Shown: positions 1-10,458 of the stretch, one piece after another
Layout: every line of letters begins with the position of its first letter
Numbering within the stretch: position 1 is the first letter of the stretch
Notes under the pieces: model-generated
Databases searched by the model: none
What the model was told of the DNA's origin: nothing
What the model saw: only the letters and a program-made list of their open reading frames with translations
Source of the DNA: DDH964 sp963763205
Lineage (GTDB): Bacteria > Desulfobacterota > Desulfuromonadia > Desulfuromonadales > DDH964
Reading direction: 5' to 3'
Assembly (NCBI GenBank): GCA_963763205.1
Contig: CAVXNQ010000010.1
Span: 71,270-135,269 of the forward strand
Length of the DNA stretch: 64,000 nucleotides
Made by a program: the position numbers and the translations under genes

Positions 1-248
1 ATAATATTCAGCAGGTCGCTGGAGACTTTCCCCGCCAAAGCCAAAAGCACGTCGGGATCTTCACTCAATTCTACTGCTAGCTTACGGATGACATCCTCGG
101 AAGGTGGAGAAAACACTCCGCGCTCAATCTTGCTCAGGTAGGCCGGCTCGATCCCCACCCTCTGGGCGACTTGCCTTACGGAAAACCTTTTGTCTTCCTC
201 TACATGCTTTTCGCGGCATTTCCGTATATGTTCACCGAAAGAGATCAT
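1..248 (-). CDS. XRE-family HTH transcriptional regulator (3' end outside window)
   Basis: The frame runs off the left edge, so only about the first 82 residues are visible. They form a cro/C1-type helix-turn-helix with the typical recognition-helix signature VGIEPAYLSKIERG at roughly residues 31-44, followed by a predicted helical continuation. The ATG at 246-248 is preceded not by a Shine-Dalgarno sequence but by an 18-bp palindrome, and a good sigma70-like promoter places the transcription start on or next to this ATG. It is divergent from the downstream two-component operon. The ligand or target beyond self-regulation cannot be inferred. Base composition is lower in GC than the neighbours, which hints at a different origin. 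Confidence 0.85.
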   Translation of the reverse strand, partial: MISFGEHIRKCREKHVEEDKRFSVRQVAQRVGIEPAYLSKIERGVFSPPSEDVIRKLAVELSEDPDVLLALAGKVSSDLLNI

Positions 249-266
249 GTGTAGTACATACTACAC
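249..266. promoter_or_regulatory. 18-bp palindromic operator candidate for the XRE regulator
   Basis: GTGTAGTA-CA-TACTACAC is a perfect inverted repeat (8-bp arms, 2-bp centre) that directly abuts the XRE start codon and covers its -10 element. This is the standard arrangement for autorepression by an XRE dimer. Confidence 0.6.
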
Positions 267-283
267 ACTTCATAATCCGTCAA
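255..283 (-). promoter_or_regulatory. sigma70-type promoter of the XRE gene, apparently leaderless
   Basis: On the minus strand TTGACG (278-283) and TATGTA (255-260) are separated by exactly 17 bp. A start seven bases downstream of the -10 falls at 248, the A of the ATG, which implies a leaderless mRNA. The -10 hexamer lies inside the palindrome. Confidence 0.6.
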
Positions 284-343
284 TCTCAAATTATTCTTTG
301 GACTGCTTAATCAGGTTCGATCAGCATGGCCCCTGCGCAAAGC

Positions 344-358
344 TGGCAAACATCTTGC
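344..358 (+). promoter_or_regulatory. sigma54 (-24/-12) promoter of the two-component operon
   Basis: TGGCAA-ACATC-TTGC matches the TGGCAC-N5-TTGC consensus with one mismatch and keeps the invariant GG and GC dinucleotides at the correct spacing. The predicted start near 370 leaves about 30 nt before the kinase ATG at 402. Confidence 0.65.
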
Positions 359-401
359 TGTCTGAGGTATAACTGTTTCTATCGCCTCGGAGCCCTCATC
401 G

Positions 402-2522
402 ATGCCCGAAAAAACCCGAAAGCCCCTCATCCTGCTGGCCGTCTTCTCGGTCCTGATCCTGGTCGTGGTCGGGGTGACCTACCGCAGCACCACGGTCCTG
501 GTCGACCAGACCATCGCCGACCACCAGCAGACCACCGCCGCCGAAGCCGCGGAGATGACCGAGATCTGGCTCGGCCAGCAGACCCGGCTGCTCAACGCCA
601 CCGCGGCCTCGACCAGCGCCCTGCCGCTGACCGACAATCCCGACACCCAACGCCAGCTGAAGCTGGCGATGCAGGCCGGCCATTTCAGCGACGTCTATAT
701 CGGCACCACCGCCGGCGAGCTGATCGACGGCGCCGACTGGGTTCCCGGCCCCGATTACGATCCGCGCCGGCGCCCCTGGTACCGGCGGGCGGTGGAGACC
801 GGCAAGACCTCCTTCACCACCCCCTACATCGATTTCGTGACCAACGAGCTGGTCATCGCCCTGGTGACGCCGATCAAGGTCGGCGGGACCTTCCGCGGCG
901 TGATGGGGGCCGATACCGTGCTCGACACCCTGGTCGCCAACCTGGCGGCGATCAAGATCGGCGAGACCGGCTACGCCTTCATCGTCACCGACAAGGGGAC
1001 GATCCTGGTCCATCCCAACCAGGACTACGTCCTCAAGGTGCGCCTGCAGGATACCGATCCGAGCCTGGCCGGCATCCTCGACGACTTCGCCCGCTCCCCG
1101 GCGGGAACCCTCTCCTACCAGCTAAACGGCGCCACCCAGATCCTCGCCTACCGCAAGATCAGCGGCAGCAGCTGGTATCTGTGCACCACCATCCCCCGCG
1201 CCGAGGCCTACACCATCGCCCGCAAGACCACCATGCTCTTCGCCGCCGAAATGGTGCAGAAGGTGCTGGGGGTCCTGGCCCTGGCGACGCTGCTGCTGGT
1301 GGTCGGCAGCGTGCTGAGCCTCTCCCTGTTCCGCCGCCAGTACTCGGACACCCTGCAGAAACAGCGCGAGGAGATCACCGGCATCAACCAGGACCTGGCC
1401 TGGAACATCAGCAAGCGCAAGGAGCTGGAGAAGCACTACCAGACCCTGTTCAACGTCGCCAACGACGGCATCCTGGTCAGCAAGGAGCTGACCTGCATCG
1501 AATGCAACGAGAAGGCGACCGAGGTCTTCGGCCTGGCGCGGCTGGGGCTGATCGGCCGCAGCCTGGTCGAGCTCTCCCCGGCGGTGCAGCCCGACGGCCA
1601 AGAGAGCCTGGCGCGCTTCGGGCGCATCCTCGAGGCGGCCAACGCCGGCCGCCACCAGGTCTTCGAATGGACCTTCTGCCGCGCCGACGGCAGCGAGTTC
1701 CCCGCCGAGGTGAGCCTCAAGACCCTGCAGCTCGACCAGGAGCAGCTCTGCCTGTCGAGCATCCGCGACATCTCCAAGCGCGTCAACGCCGAGCAGCAGC
1801 TGCGCCAGGCGCAGAAGATGGCGGCCATGGGCGAGATGCTCGGCGCCATCGCCCACCAGTGGCGGCAGCCCCTCAACACCCTGTCGACCTACATCGCCAG
1901 CCTCCCCTCGGCCCAGTACAACCACCTGATCAACAAGAATTTCATCGACACCCTGGTGGCCGGGGCCGACGCCCAGATCCAGTTCATGTCCAAGACCATC
2001 GACGACTTCCGCCACTTCTTCCGGCCGTCGAAAAACAAGGAGGCCTTCGACGTCGCCCGGGCGGTCGACAACGCCATCAAACTCCTCGAACCGACCCTCA
2101 GGCAGCACGCCATCCGCCTCGCCCTCGACATCGACGAGGCCGGCCGCCCCTTCGTGGTACAGGGCTTTCCGAGCGAGTTCGTGCACGTGGTGGTCAACAT
2201 CATCGCCAACGCCCGCGACGCCATCGTCGAGCGCCGCACCTGCGAGGCGATGGCCGAACCGGGCGAGATCCGGGTCGCCATCCAGGGGACCAAGGAGGCG
2301 ATCCTGGTCCGGGTCTGCGACAACGGCGGCGGCATCCCGGCGCACCTGCTCGGCAAGATCTTCACCCCCTACTTCACCACCAAGGGGACCACCACCGGCA
2401 CCGGCATCGGCCTCTACATGGCCAAGATGATCGTCGAGAAGGAGATGTGCGGGGCCCTGCTGGTCGACAACCTCAACCCGGGAGCGCAGATGACCATCCG
2501 CCTCCCCAAGGCGGCGGCCTGA
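402..2522 (+). CDS. dCache-PAS sensor histidine kinase, probable amino-acid sensor
   Basis: 706 residues. A membrane segment at about 9-27 and a second near 283-308 flank a periplasmic double-Cache domain. This domain shows the published amino-acid-binding dCache signature: Tyr99, Arg124-x-Trp126-Tyr127, Tyr142/Asp144 and Asp171. A PAS domain (about 345-455) follows, then the HisKA phosphoacceptor (His485 in AHQWRQPLN) and an HATPase with N box NIIANARDAI and glycine boxes DNGGGIP and TGTGIGL. It is translated 4 nt ahead of an NtrC-type response regulator, which is surely its partner. With a HAAT transporter downstream, sensing of an extracellular amino acid or omega-amino acid is likely; the ligand is not known. 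Confidence 0.92.
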   Translation: MPEKTRKPLILLAVFSVLILVVVGVTYRSTTVLVDQTIADHQQTTAAEAAEMTEIWLGQQTRLLNATAASTSALPLTDNPDTQRQLKLAMQAGHFSDVYIGTTAGELIDGADWVPGPDYDPRRRPWYRRAVETGKTSFTTPYIDFVTNELVIALVTPIKVGGTFRGVMGADTVLDTLVANLAAIKIGETGYAFIVTDKGTILVHPNQDYVLKVRLQDTDPSLAGILDDFARSPAGTLSYQLNGATQILAYRKISGSSWYLCTTIPRAEAYTIARKTTMLFAAEMVQKVLGVLALATLLLVVGSVLSLSLFRRQYSDTLQKQREEITGINQDLAWNISKRKELEKHYQTLFNVANDGILVSKELTCIECNEKATEVFGLARLGLIGRSLVELSPAVQPDGQESLARFGRILEAANAGRHQVFEWTFCRADGSEFPAEVSLKTLQLDQEQLCLSSIRDISKRVNAEQQLRQAQKMAAMGEMLGAIAHQWRQPLNTLSTYIASLPSAQYNHLINKNFIDTLVAGADAQIQFMSKTIDDFRHFFRPSKNKEAFDVARAVDNAIKLLEPTLRQHAIRLALDIDEAGRPFVVQGFPSEFVHVVVNIIANARDAIVERRTCEAMAEPGEIRVAIQGTKEAILVRVCDNGGGIPAHLLGKIFTPYFTTKGTTTGTGIGLYMAKMIVEKEMCGALLVDNLNPGAQMTIRLPKAAA

Positions 2523-2526
2523 CTCA

Positions 2527-3942
<1,416 letters not shown>

Positions 3943-4051
3943 AGAAACCGATAGGACGAATGGGACAAGTGGGACCCATGGGACAGGGGGAGTTCGCCCT
4001 AATGGTCCTACAGGTCCCAGTGGTCCCAGCTTTCCGCTCGCCCCCCCAACC

Positions 4052-4099
4052 GTCAACCCCGGTTGACCGCGTCAACCAGGGTTGACGCCAGCGGTTGAC
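4052..4099. promoter_or_regulatory. Tandem palindromes, candidate enhancer (UAS) for the NtrC-type regulator
   Basis: Two perfect palindromes with the same 7-bp arms, GTCAACC-CC-GGTTGAC (4052-4067) and GTCAACC-AG-GGTTGAC (4071-4086), are followed by a fifth half-site GGTTGAC (4093-4099). Their centres lie about 140, 120 and 103 bp before the predicted sigma54 start (about 4199), the usual distance for an activator enhancer. Confidence 0.55.
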
Positions 4100-4172
4100 G
4101 CCGCTCCCTTCCCACCCAGTTCACCTCCCCCCATTTCCAATTTTCACCCACGATATCAATTGCTTCTCCCCC

Positions 4173-4188
4173 TGGCACAGGCATTGCT
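4173..4188 (+). promoter_or_regulatory. sigma54 (-24/-12) promoter of the first Liv operon
   Basis: TGGCACAGGCATTGCT is a full match to the -24/-12 consensus. The predicted start is near 4199, about 75 nt upstream of the binding-protein ATG at 4274. Confidence 0.8.
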
Positions 4189-4273
4189 AAAACAGAGTTA
4201 TGAATTCGGCCGGAAAACCCCGATGCCTTTCGCCGGTCCCCGGTCGCACCCCAACTACAGGAGGAGAAACATC

Positions 4274-5514
4274 ATGGCATGGTTCAGCAAGGTTACGACA
4301 GCAGCCGCCGCCCTGACCCTGACGCTCGCCGGTGCCGGTACCGGCATCGCGGCGCCGACGGTGAAGATCGGCAACATCATCCCCCTCTCCGGCCCGTCGG
4401 CCGCGGTCGGCATCCAGGGGCAGAAGGCCCGGGAGATGGCCGTCGAGCAGATCAACGCCGCCGGCGGCATCAAGTCCCTGGGCGGGGCGAAGCTGGAGCT
4501 GGTCTTCGCCGACAGCAAGAGCGACCCGACCACCGGCGTCACCGAGGCCGAGCAGACTGATCAACAGCGACAAGGTCAACATCCTCACCGGCTGCTGGAA
4601 CTCGGCGGTCACCTACCCGACCACCCAGGTCGCCGAGCGCTACGGCGTCCCCTTCGTGGTGCCGGTCTCGGTGCGCGACACCATCACCGAGCGCGGCTTC
4701 AAGAACGTCTTCCGCCTCGCCGCCAAGGACTCCTGGTGGACCCGCGATCAGTTCCAGTTCCTCAAGGACATGCAGACCGGAGTTCAAAACCCCGATCAAG
4801 ACCGTGGCCTTCGTCTACGAGAACGGCGACTGGGGGACCGGCTTCGCCGAGGGCTGGCGCAAACTGGCCAAGGCCGCCGGCTACCAGGTGGTTCTCGATG
4901 AGCCCTACCCGAGCACCGCCAGCGATCTGACTCCGGTGGTCATCAAACTCAAGCGCGCCCATCCCGACGTCGTCTTCATGACTTCCAACGCCGCCGATGC
5001 CATCCTGCTTGACCAACACCATGGCCGAGATGAAGGTCAACCCAAGGCGATCATCACCAGCGGCGGCGGCCACGCCGACCCCTCCTTCCTCAAGGCGGTG
5101 GGCAAGAACGCCGAGTACCTCTTCGACATCGTCGAGTGGGAAGCCGACCTCAACCGCCCGGGCCTGAAGGAGACCAACGCCAAGTTCAAGGCGACCTACG
5201 GCCAGAACATGAACGGCGAGACGGTCGACGCCTACGCCTCGATGTACGTGATCAAGGACGCCCTGGAGCGGGCCGGCTCCCTCGACCCGGCCAAGATCCG
5301 CGCCGCGCTGGCCGACACCAAGCTCTGCGGCGGCGACGTCGGGCTCTTCGCCTACGACTGCGTCCAGTTCGACCAGACCGGCCAGAACGAAAACGCCAAC
5401 CTGGTCATCGTCCAGGTGCGCCAGAAGGGCGACAGCATGGAGCGCATCACCGTCTGGCCGAAGAACGTGCGACGCGCCGGCTACACCCCGGTCTTCCCGC
5501 AACCGGCCAGGTAA
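4274..5514 (+). CDS. Branched-chain/HAAT ABC transporter substrate-binding protein (frame broken by indels)
   Basis: Periplasmic LivJ/K-like receptor (type I periplasmic binding fold) of about 412 residues. The N-terminus is a Sec signal peptide (TTAAAALTLTLAGAGTGIAA), followed by VKIGNIIPLSGP, the usual opening of this family. A good RBS (AGGAGG) precedes ATG 4274. The reading frame shifts at about 4556, 4777 and 5014 (one extra base each) and at about 5043 (one base missing); dropping or adding these bases gives a continuous family-like protein, so they look like sequence errors. It is the first gene of a livKHMGF-type operon. The ligand may be an amino acid or omega-amino acid, given the sensor upstream, but cannot be read from the sequence. 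Confidence 0.88.
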
Positions 5515-5575
5515 TCACCTACCGGCGGGGTGGGCGCCTGACCCGCCCCGCCGGTCCCCTTTCGAGGAGCGCAAG

Positions 5576-6461
5576 ATGTTAAGTATTCGTCGAATCGTTG
5601 CTCAACGGCATCCTGATGGGCTCGATCTACGGCCTGACGGCGGTGGGCCTGACGCTGATCTTCGGCGTGATGAAGGTCATCAACTTCGCCCACGGTTCGA
5701 TCCTGATGGTCGGCATGTTCGCCGCCTACTGGTTCGTCAAGCTGACCGGCATGAACCCCTATCTCGCCCTGGTGGTGGTCGTCCCCTTCCTCTTCTGCTT
5801 CGGCTACATGCTGCAGGGCTACGTGATCAAGCCGATCTTCGACGCGGAGAAGGACGTGCGCGAGCCGATCACGGTGATCATCGTCACCACCGGCATCTGG
5901 TACGTGCTCGACAACCTGGCGATGATCCTGTTCGGCGCCGAGTACCGCGTGGTCCACACCGCGATCTCGGGCAAGATGTTCGAGTTCCACGACATGTACT
6001 TTCTCTGGCCGAAGCTGATCGGCGCCGGCATCACCCTGCTCTGCGGCGTCTACCTCTTCTGGTTTCTGAAGCATTCGAAGCTCGGCAAGGCGATCCGCGC
6101 CACCAGCCTCGACCGCGAGGCGGCGACGCTGATGGGGATCAAGCAGTCGCAGGTCTACAACATCGCCTTCGGCCTGGGCAGCGCCTGCTGCGGCGTCGCC
6201 GCCTGCGTGCTGGTCCCCTTCTACTACGTCTACCCGACGGTCGGCGTCTCCTTCGACCTCAAGGCCTTCGTCATCGTCGTCCTCGGCGGGCTGGGGAGCA
6301 TCCCCGGCGCGATTCTGGGCGGCATCATCATCGGCATCATCGAGACGGTCGGTGCCCAGTTCATGGCGGCGACCTGGACCGAACTGCTGATCTACGCCTT
6401 CTTCCTGGCCGTCCTCTTCGTCAAACCGTCCGGGCTCTTCGGCCTGCGACAGGATTACTAG
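5576..6461 (+). CDS. livH: HAAT ABC transporter permease LivH
   Basis: Inner-membrane permease of about 294 residues with eight or so hydrophobic segments. The cytoplasmic coupling region around KAIRATSLDREAATLMGI and the conserved C-terminus LFVKPSGLFG are visible. ATG 5576 follows the RBS CGAGGAG; an extra base near 5585 breaks the frame after three codons, and without it the protein starts MLSFVESLLNGILMGSIYG, as LivH proteins do. It sits between the binding protein and LivM in the operon. Confidence 0.9.
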
Positions 6462-6479
6462 CAGAAAGCGGGAGGTATC

Positions 6480-7526
6480 ATGAAGTTGCTCCGCGGCCAA
6501 CCACCGATCGTCAAGGTTCTTACCGGCCTGCTGCTCGCCGGCCTGTTCCTGCTGCCGACCGTCGTTTCCAGCCCGACCCTGATGCAGATCCTGATCCTGG
6601 TCATCTTCTACGCCTACCTGACCTCGTCGTGGAACTTCGTCGGCGGCTTCGCCGGGGTGCTGCCCCTGGGGCACGCGGCCTTCGTCGGCATCGGCGCCTA
6701 CACCTCGACCCTGCTCTATCTCACCTTCGGCCTCAGCCCCTGGTTCGGCATGCTGGCCGGCGGCCTGCTGGCAGCGCTGGTCGGGGTGATCATCGGCCTG
6801 CCGACGTTGAAGCTGCGCGGCGCCTATTTCGCCCTGGCGACCATCGCCGTCGGCGAGGGCTTACGGGTGCTGGTGGAGAACGTGGAGCAGGTCGGCCCCT
6901 TCGCCGTGCGCGGCCCCAAGGGGCTGCTCATCAACCTGGTCCCCCACGCCCCCCTGAGCGCCTTCCAGTTCCAGGGCAAGGCCCCCTACTACTACATCAT
7001 CCTGGTCATGCTGCTGGCGGTCCTCTATCTGACCCAGCGGATGATGAACTCCAAGATCGGCTACTACCTGGCGGCCGGCGGCGAGGAGCCGGAGGCGGCG
7101 GAGGCCCTGGGCATCAAGGTCTCGCGCTACAAGCTGATCGCCATGGCCATCAGCTGCTTTCTCACCGCCCTGGGCGGAACCTTCTACGCCCAGATGTTCC
7201 TCTATTTCAACCCCAAGTCGATCATGGGCCTGGATCTCTCCTACGAGATCGCCTTCATCGCCCTGATCGGCGGCCGCGGCACCATCCTCGGCCCGGTGCT
7301 CGGGGCGCTGCTGCTGCGGCCGGTGAGCGAACTGACCCGCATCTACCTCTCCGCCTCGCTGCCGGGGCTGCACCTGGTGATCTTCGGCCTGATCCTGATC
7401 GTGGTCATGCGCTACCAGCCCAAGGGCCTGGTGGCGCCGGTGAAGCAGCTCTTCGAACGGCACATCATCCCCTATTTCGACAAGCGGCGGGCCAAGAACG
7501 GCGCCCCGGCCGAAGAAACGGACTGA
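6480..7526 (+). CDS. livM: HAAT ABC transporter permease LivM
   Basis: 348-residue inner-membrane permease, intact. Around nine hydrophobic segments are visible, with the family motifs FAGVLPLGHAAFVGIGAY near residue 60, PTLKLRGAYFALATIA near 105, and the conserved GGRGTILGPVLGA near 265. RBS GGAGG lies 4-8 nt before ATG 6480, 18 nt after livH. It pairs with LivH to form the translocation channel. Confidence 0.93.
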   Translation: MKLLRGQPPIVKVLTGLLLAGLFLLPTVVSSPTLMQILILVIFYAYLTSSWNFVGGFAGVLPLGHAAFVGIGAYTSTLLYLTFGLSPWFGMLAGGLLAALVGVIIGLPTLKLRGAYFALATIAVGEGLRVLVENVEQVGPFAVRGPKGLLINLVPHAPLSAFQFQGKAPYYYIILVMLLAVLYLTQRMMNSKIGYYLAAGGEEPEAAEALGIKVSRYKLIAMAISCFLTALGGTFYAQMFLYFNPKSIMGLDLSYEIAFIALIGGRGTILGPVLGALLLRPVSELTRIYLSASLPGLHLVIFGLILIVVMRYQPKGLVAPVKQLFERHIIPYFDKRRAKNGAPAEETD

Positions 7527-7539
7527 CGGGAGCGAAACC

Positions 7540-8271
7540 ATGGCACTATTGACAGTCGACACAGTCACCAAGCGCTTCAGCGGCCTGACCGCCGTCAACG
7601 AGGTCAGCCTGGAAGTCGAGGAGGGGCAGATCGTCGGCGTGATCGGCCCTAACGGCGCCGGCAAGACCACCCTCTTCAACTGCATCGCCGGGGCGCTGGC
7701 GCCGACCTCCGGGTCGATCCGCTTCGCCGGCCACGAGATCGCCGGCAAGCGCCCCTACGAGATCTGCCAGCTCGGCGTCACCCGCACCTTCCAGGTGGTC
7801 AAGCCCTTCGCCGGCAAGACGGTCCTCTACAACACCATGGTCGGCGCCTTCGCCCAGACCAACCACCTGCACGAGGCCGAGGCCAAGGCGCTGGAGGTCC
7901 TGGAGTTTCTCGACCTGGCGAAGAAGAAGGACATCTACGCCCGCAGCCTGACCCTGCCCGAGCGCAAGAAGCTGGAGCTGGCGCGGGCCTTGGCGACCAA
8001 GCCGAAGCTGCTGCTCCTCGACGAGGTGATGGCCGGCCTGCGCCCCGGGGAGGTGACCGAGATGCTGCCGATCATCCGCAAGATCAACCAGTCCGGGGTG
8101 ACCATCGTCATCGTCGAGCACATCATGCAGGCGATCATGAACCTGTCGGAGAAGATCTACGTCATCAGCTTCGGCAAGAAGATCGCCGAGGGGGAGCCGC
8201 GCGCGGTGGTGGCGGACGAGGAAGTCATCAAGGCCTACCTGGGAGATGAATATGTCGCTACTCAGCATTGA
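7540..8271 (+). CDS. livG: HAAT ABC transporter ATP-binding protein LivG
   Basis: 243 residues, intact. Walker A GPNGAGKTT near residue 38, the degenerate LivG-type signature LPERKKLELARAL near 145, and Walker B KLLLLDEVMAGL near 160, followed by the switch His in IVEHIM. The end overlaps the livF start by 20 bases. It energises uptake through LivHM. Confidence 0.94.
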   Translation: MALLTVDTVTKRFSGLTAVNEVSLEVEEGQIVGVIGPNGAGKTTLFNCIAGALAPTSGSIRFAGHEIAGKRPYEICQLGVTRTFQVVKPFAGKTVLYNTMVGAFAQTNHLHEAEAKALEVLEFLDLAKKKDIYARSLTLPERKKLELARALATKPKLLLLDEVMAGLRPGEVTEMLPIIRKINQSGVTIVIVEHIMQAIMNLSEKIYVISFGKKIAEGEPRAVVADEEVIKAYLGDEYVATQH

Positions 8272-8969
8272 CCGGATCAACGTCGGCTACGGGGAGATCC
8301 AGGTGCTGTTCGACCTGTCGCTGCACGGTCGACGAGGGGGAGGTGGTCAGCATCATCGGCGCCAACGGCGCCGGCAAGTCGACCCTGCTCGAAGACCATC
8401 TCGGGGATGCTCAAGCCGAGCTCCGGCACGGTGAGCTTCGCCGGCGAAGCCGATCCACGGCCTGCCGGCCGACGAGATCGTCGAGCGGGCGCTGATCCAC
8501 GTCCCCGAGGGACGCCGGCTCTTCTCGCTGATGACGGTGCAGGAGAACCTGGAGATCGGCGCCTACAGCAAGCACGCCGCGCCCCACGCGGCGCAGAACC
8601 TGGCGGCGGTGCACAAGCTCTTCCCGCGCCTCGACGAGCGCAAGAAGCAGCTCGCCGGGACCCTCTCCGGCGGCGAACAGCAGATGGTCGCCATCGGCCG
8701 CGGCATCATGGCCAGCCCGAGGATCCTGATGCTCGACGAACCGTCGCTGGGCCTGGCGCCGGTGCTGAAGAAGGACATCTTCGCCGCCATCAAGCAGATC
8801 GCCGAGGACTACGGCACCACCATCGTGCTGGTCGAGCAGGACGTGATGAACTCCCTGGCGATCAGCGACCGCGCCTATGTCATGGAACAGGGGCAGGTGG
8901 TGATGGAAGGTCCGTGCTGACAAGCTGCTGTCCGACCCGCACATCAAGAAGGCCTATCTGGGGATCTAG
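8252..8969 (+). CDS. livF: HAAT ABC transporter ATP-binding protein LivF (frame broken by indels)
   Basis: About 237 residues once four extra bases (near 8330, 8391, 8450 and 8912) are ignored. Walker A GANGAGKST, signature LSGGEQQMVAIGRG and Walker B ILMLDEPSLGLAP are all present. ATG 8252 has a GGAG box 7 nt upstream and overlaps livG. The stop codon TAG lies at 8967-8969, where the REP repeat begins. The regular +1 shifts at unrelated contexts argue for sequence errors and against decay. Confidence 0.88.
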
Positions 8970-9042
8970 GGACTGTCCCCGCACGGGGACTGTCCCTTTC
9001 AAACCGGCAGGAGGGGGACAGTCCCCGTGCGGGGACAGTCCC
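8969..9042. repeat. REP/BIME-like perfect 28-bp inverted repeat
   Basis: Arms at 8969-8996 and 9015-9042 are exact reverse complements. Each arm holds two GGGACTGTCCC-type units joined by CCGCAC or its complement. The 18-bp spacer is unrelated. It starts at the livF stop and can fold into a long hairpin, so it may also end the Liv transcript. A related element occurs at 40514-40602. Confidence 0.8.
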
Positions 9043-9078
9043 CTTGTTCCTCCGGCACAGACCGGTTATCATGCCGCC

Positions 9079-10458
9079 ATGACTCCTGCCTTCTCAGCCG
9101 CCGCCTACGACGAGATCAGCCGTCTGCTCAGCCAGATCCACGAAGGGCTGTTCATCGCCGACGGCGCGGGGACCATCCTCAGCGTCACCAAGCTGCCGCG
9201 CCGACGTCCACGGCCTCACCGACGCCGAGCTGGTCGGCCGCAACGTCTTCGAGCTGGAAGAACAGAAGATCTTCAACCCCTCGGTGACGGTCGCGGTCCT
9301 CAAGGAGAACCGCAAGGTGACCCTGACCCAGCAGGGACTGGACGGCCGCTCCTACGTCGTCACCGGCATTCCGCTCCGCGCGGCCGACGGCACCATCGAG
9401 CGGGTGGTCAGCTTCTTCCGCGACGTCACCGACTACACCGCCCTCAAGGCGCAGTACGAGCGCCTCGAGGAACAGATCTACCACTACTCGGCGGAGCTGC
9501 GCGAACTGCGCGAGAAGGAGCTGCGGGGGCTCGACATCGTCGCCGGCAGCCCGCAGCTGGAGAGCGTGCTGAAGACCGCCCTCAAGGTCGCCGCGGTCGA
9601 CGCCAACGTCACCCTCAGCGGCGAGTCGGGGGTCGGCAAGACCCTGCTCGCCCGCCACATCCACAAGAAGAGCGGCCGCCACCGCGGCCCCTTCATCGAG
9701 ATCAACTGCGGCGCAATCCCCGAGAATCTGCTGGAATCGGAGCTGTTCGGCTACGAACCGGGCGCCTTCACCGGCGCCAGCAAGAAGGGGAAGATCGGCA
9801 CCATCCAGCTCGCCCAGGGGGGGACCCTGTTCCTGGACGAGATCGGCGAGCTGCCGCTGGCGCTGCAGGTCAAGCTGCTCAAGGTGATCCAGGAGAAGAC
9901 CCTCACCCGCATCGGCGGCAGCAAGGAGATCCGCGTCGATTTCCGCCTCATCGCCGCCACCAACCGCGACCTGGAAGAACTGGTCAAGGCCGGCCGTTTC
10001 CGCGAGGACCTCTACTACCGGCTCAACGTCATCCCCCTGCACATCCCGCCGCTGCGCGAGCGCCCCGCCGACATCCTGCCGCTGGTGATGCACTTTCTGC
10101 AGCAGGCCAACGCCAAGTACGGCATGCACAAGACCCTCTCCAGCTCCTGCCTGGAGCACCTGCTCGCCTACGCCTGGCCGGGCAACGCCCGCGAGGTGCA
10201 GAACCTGCTGGAACGGCTGGTGGTAACCGCCGAGGGGGAGACGATCCGCAGCGAGCAGCTGCCGGCGCCCTTGCGGCTGGCCGGCAGCCTGGCGACGGCG
10301 GGGGGACCACCCTCGAAGCGGCGAAGGCCCAGCTGGAAGGGGAACTGGTGCGCCAGGCCTACAGCCGCACCGGCACCTGCATCGGCGTCGCCAAGGAGCT
10401 GGGGATCAGCCACGCCTCGGCCACCCGCAAGCTGAAGAAGTACGTCCCGGGGTATTAG
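9079..10458 (+). CDS. PAS-domain sigma54 activator (frame broken by indels)
   Basis: About 460 residues. An N-terminal PAS domain (about 10-125) joins by a coiled linker to an AAA+ domain with Walker A SGESGVGKT, the GAFTGA loop and Walker B GGTLFLDEIG, and ends with an HTH (IGVAKELGISHASATRKLKK) of the TyrR/PAS-EBP type. There is no receiver, so it responds directly to a cytoplasmic signal. An extra C near 9199 and a missing G in the G-run near 10303 break the frame. ATG 9079 is chosen because the preceding ATG is followed at once by a stop; no strong RBS is seen. It follows the Liv operon and could act on any of the -24/-12 promoters in the window. Confidence 0.88.
   Translation: MTPAFSAAAYDEISRLLSQIHEGLFIADGAGTILSVTKLPRRRPRPHRRRAGRPQRLRAGRTEDLQPLGDGRGPQGEPQGDPDPAGTGRPLLRRHRHSAPRGRRHHRAGGQLLPRRHRLHRPQGAVRAPRGTDLPLLGGAARTAREGAAGARHRRRQPAAGERAEDRPQGRRGRRQRHPQRRVGGRQDPARPPHPQEERPPPRPLHRDQLRRNPRESAGIGAVRLRTGRLHRRQQEGEDRHHPARPGGDPVPGRDRRAAAGAAGQAAQGDPGEDPHPHRRQQGDPRRFPPHRRHQPRPGRTGQGRPFPRGPLLPAQRHPPAHPAAARAPRRHPAAGDALSAAGQRQVRHAQDPLQLLPGAPARLRLAGQRPRGAEPAGTAGGNRRGGDDPQRAAAGALAAGRQPGDGGGTTLEAAKAQLEGELVRQAYSRTGTCIGVAKELGISHASATRKLKKYVPGY

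Noticed and set aside
4550..5050. Programmed frameshifting in the Liv binding protein
   Set aside because: The shifts are in unrelated contexts without slippery sequences and recur in many unrelated genes, so sequence error is the simpler reading.
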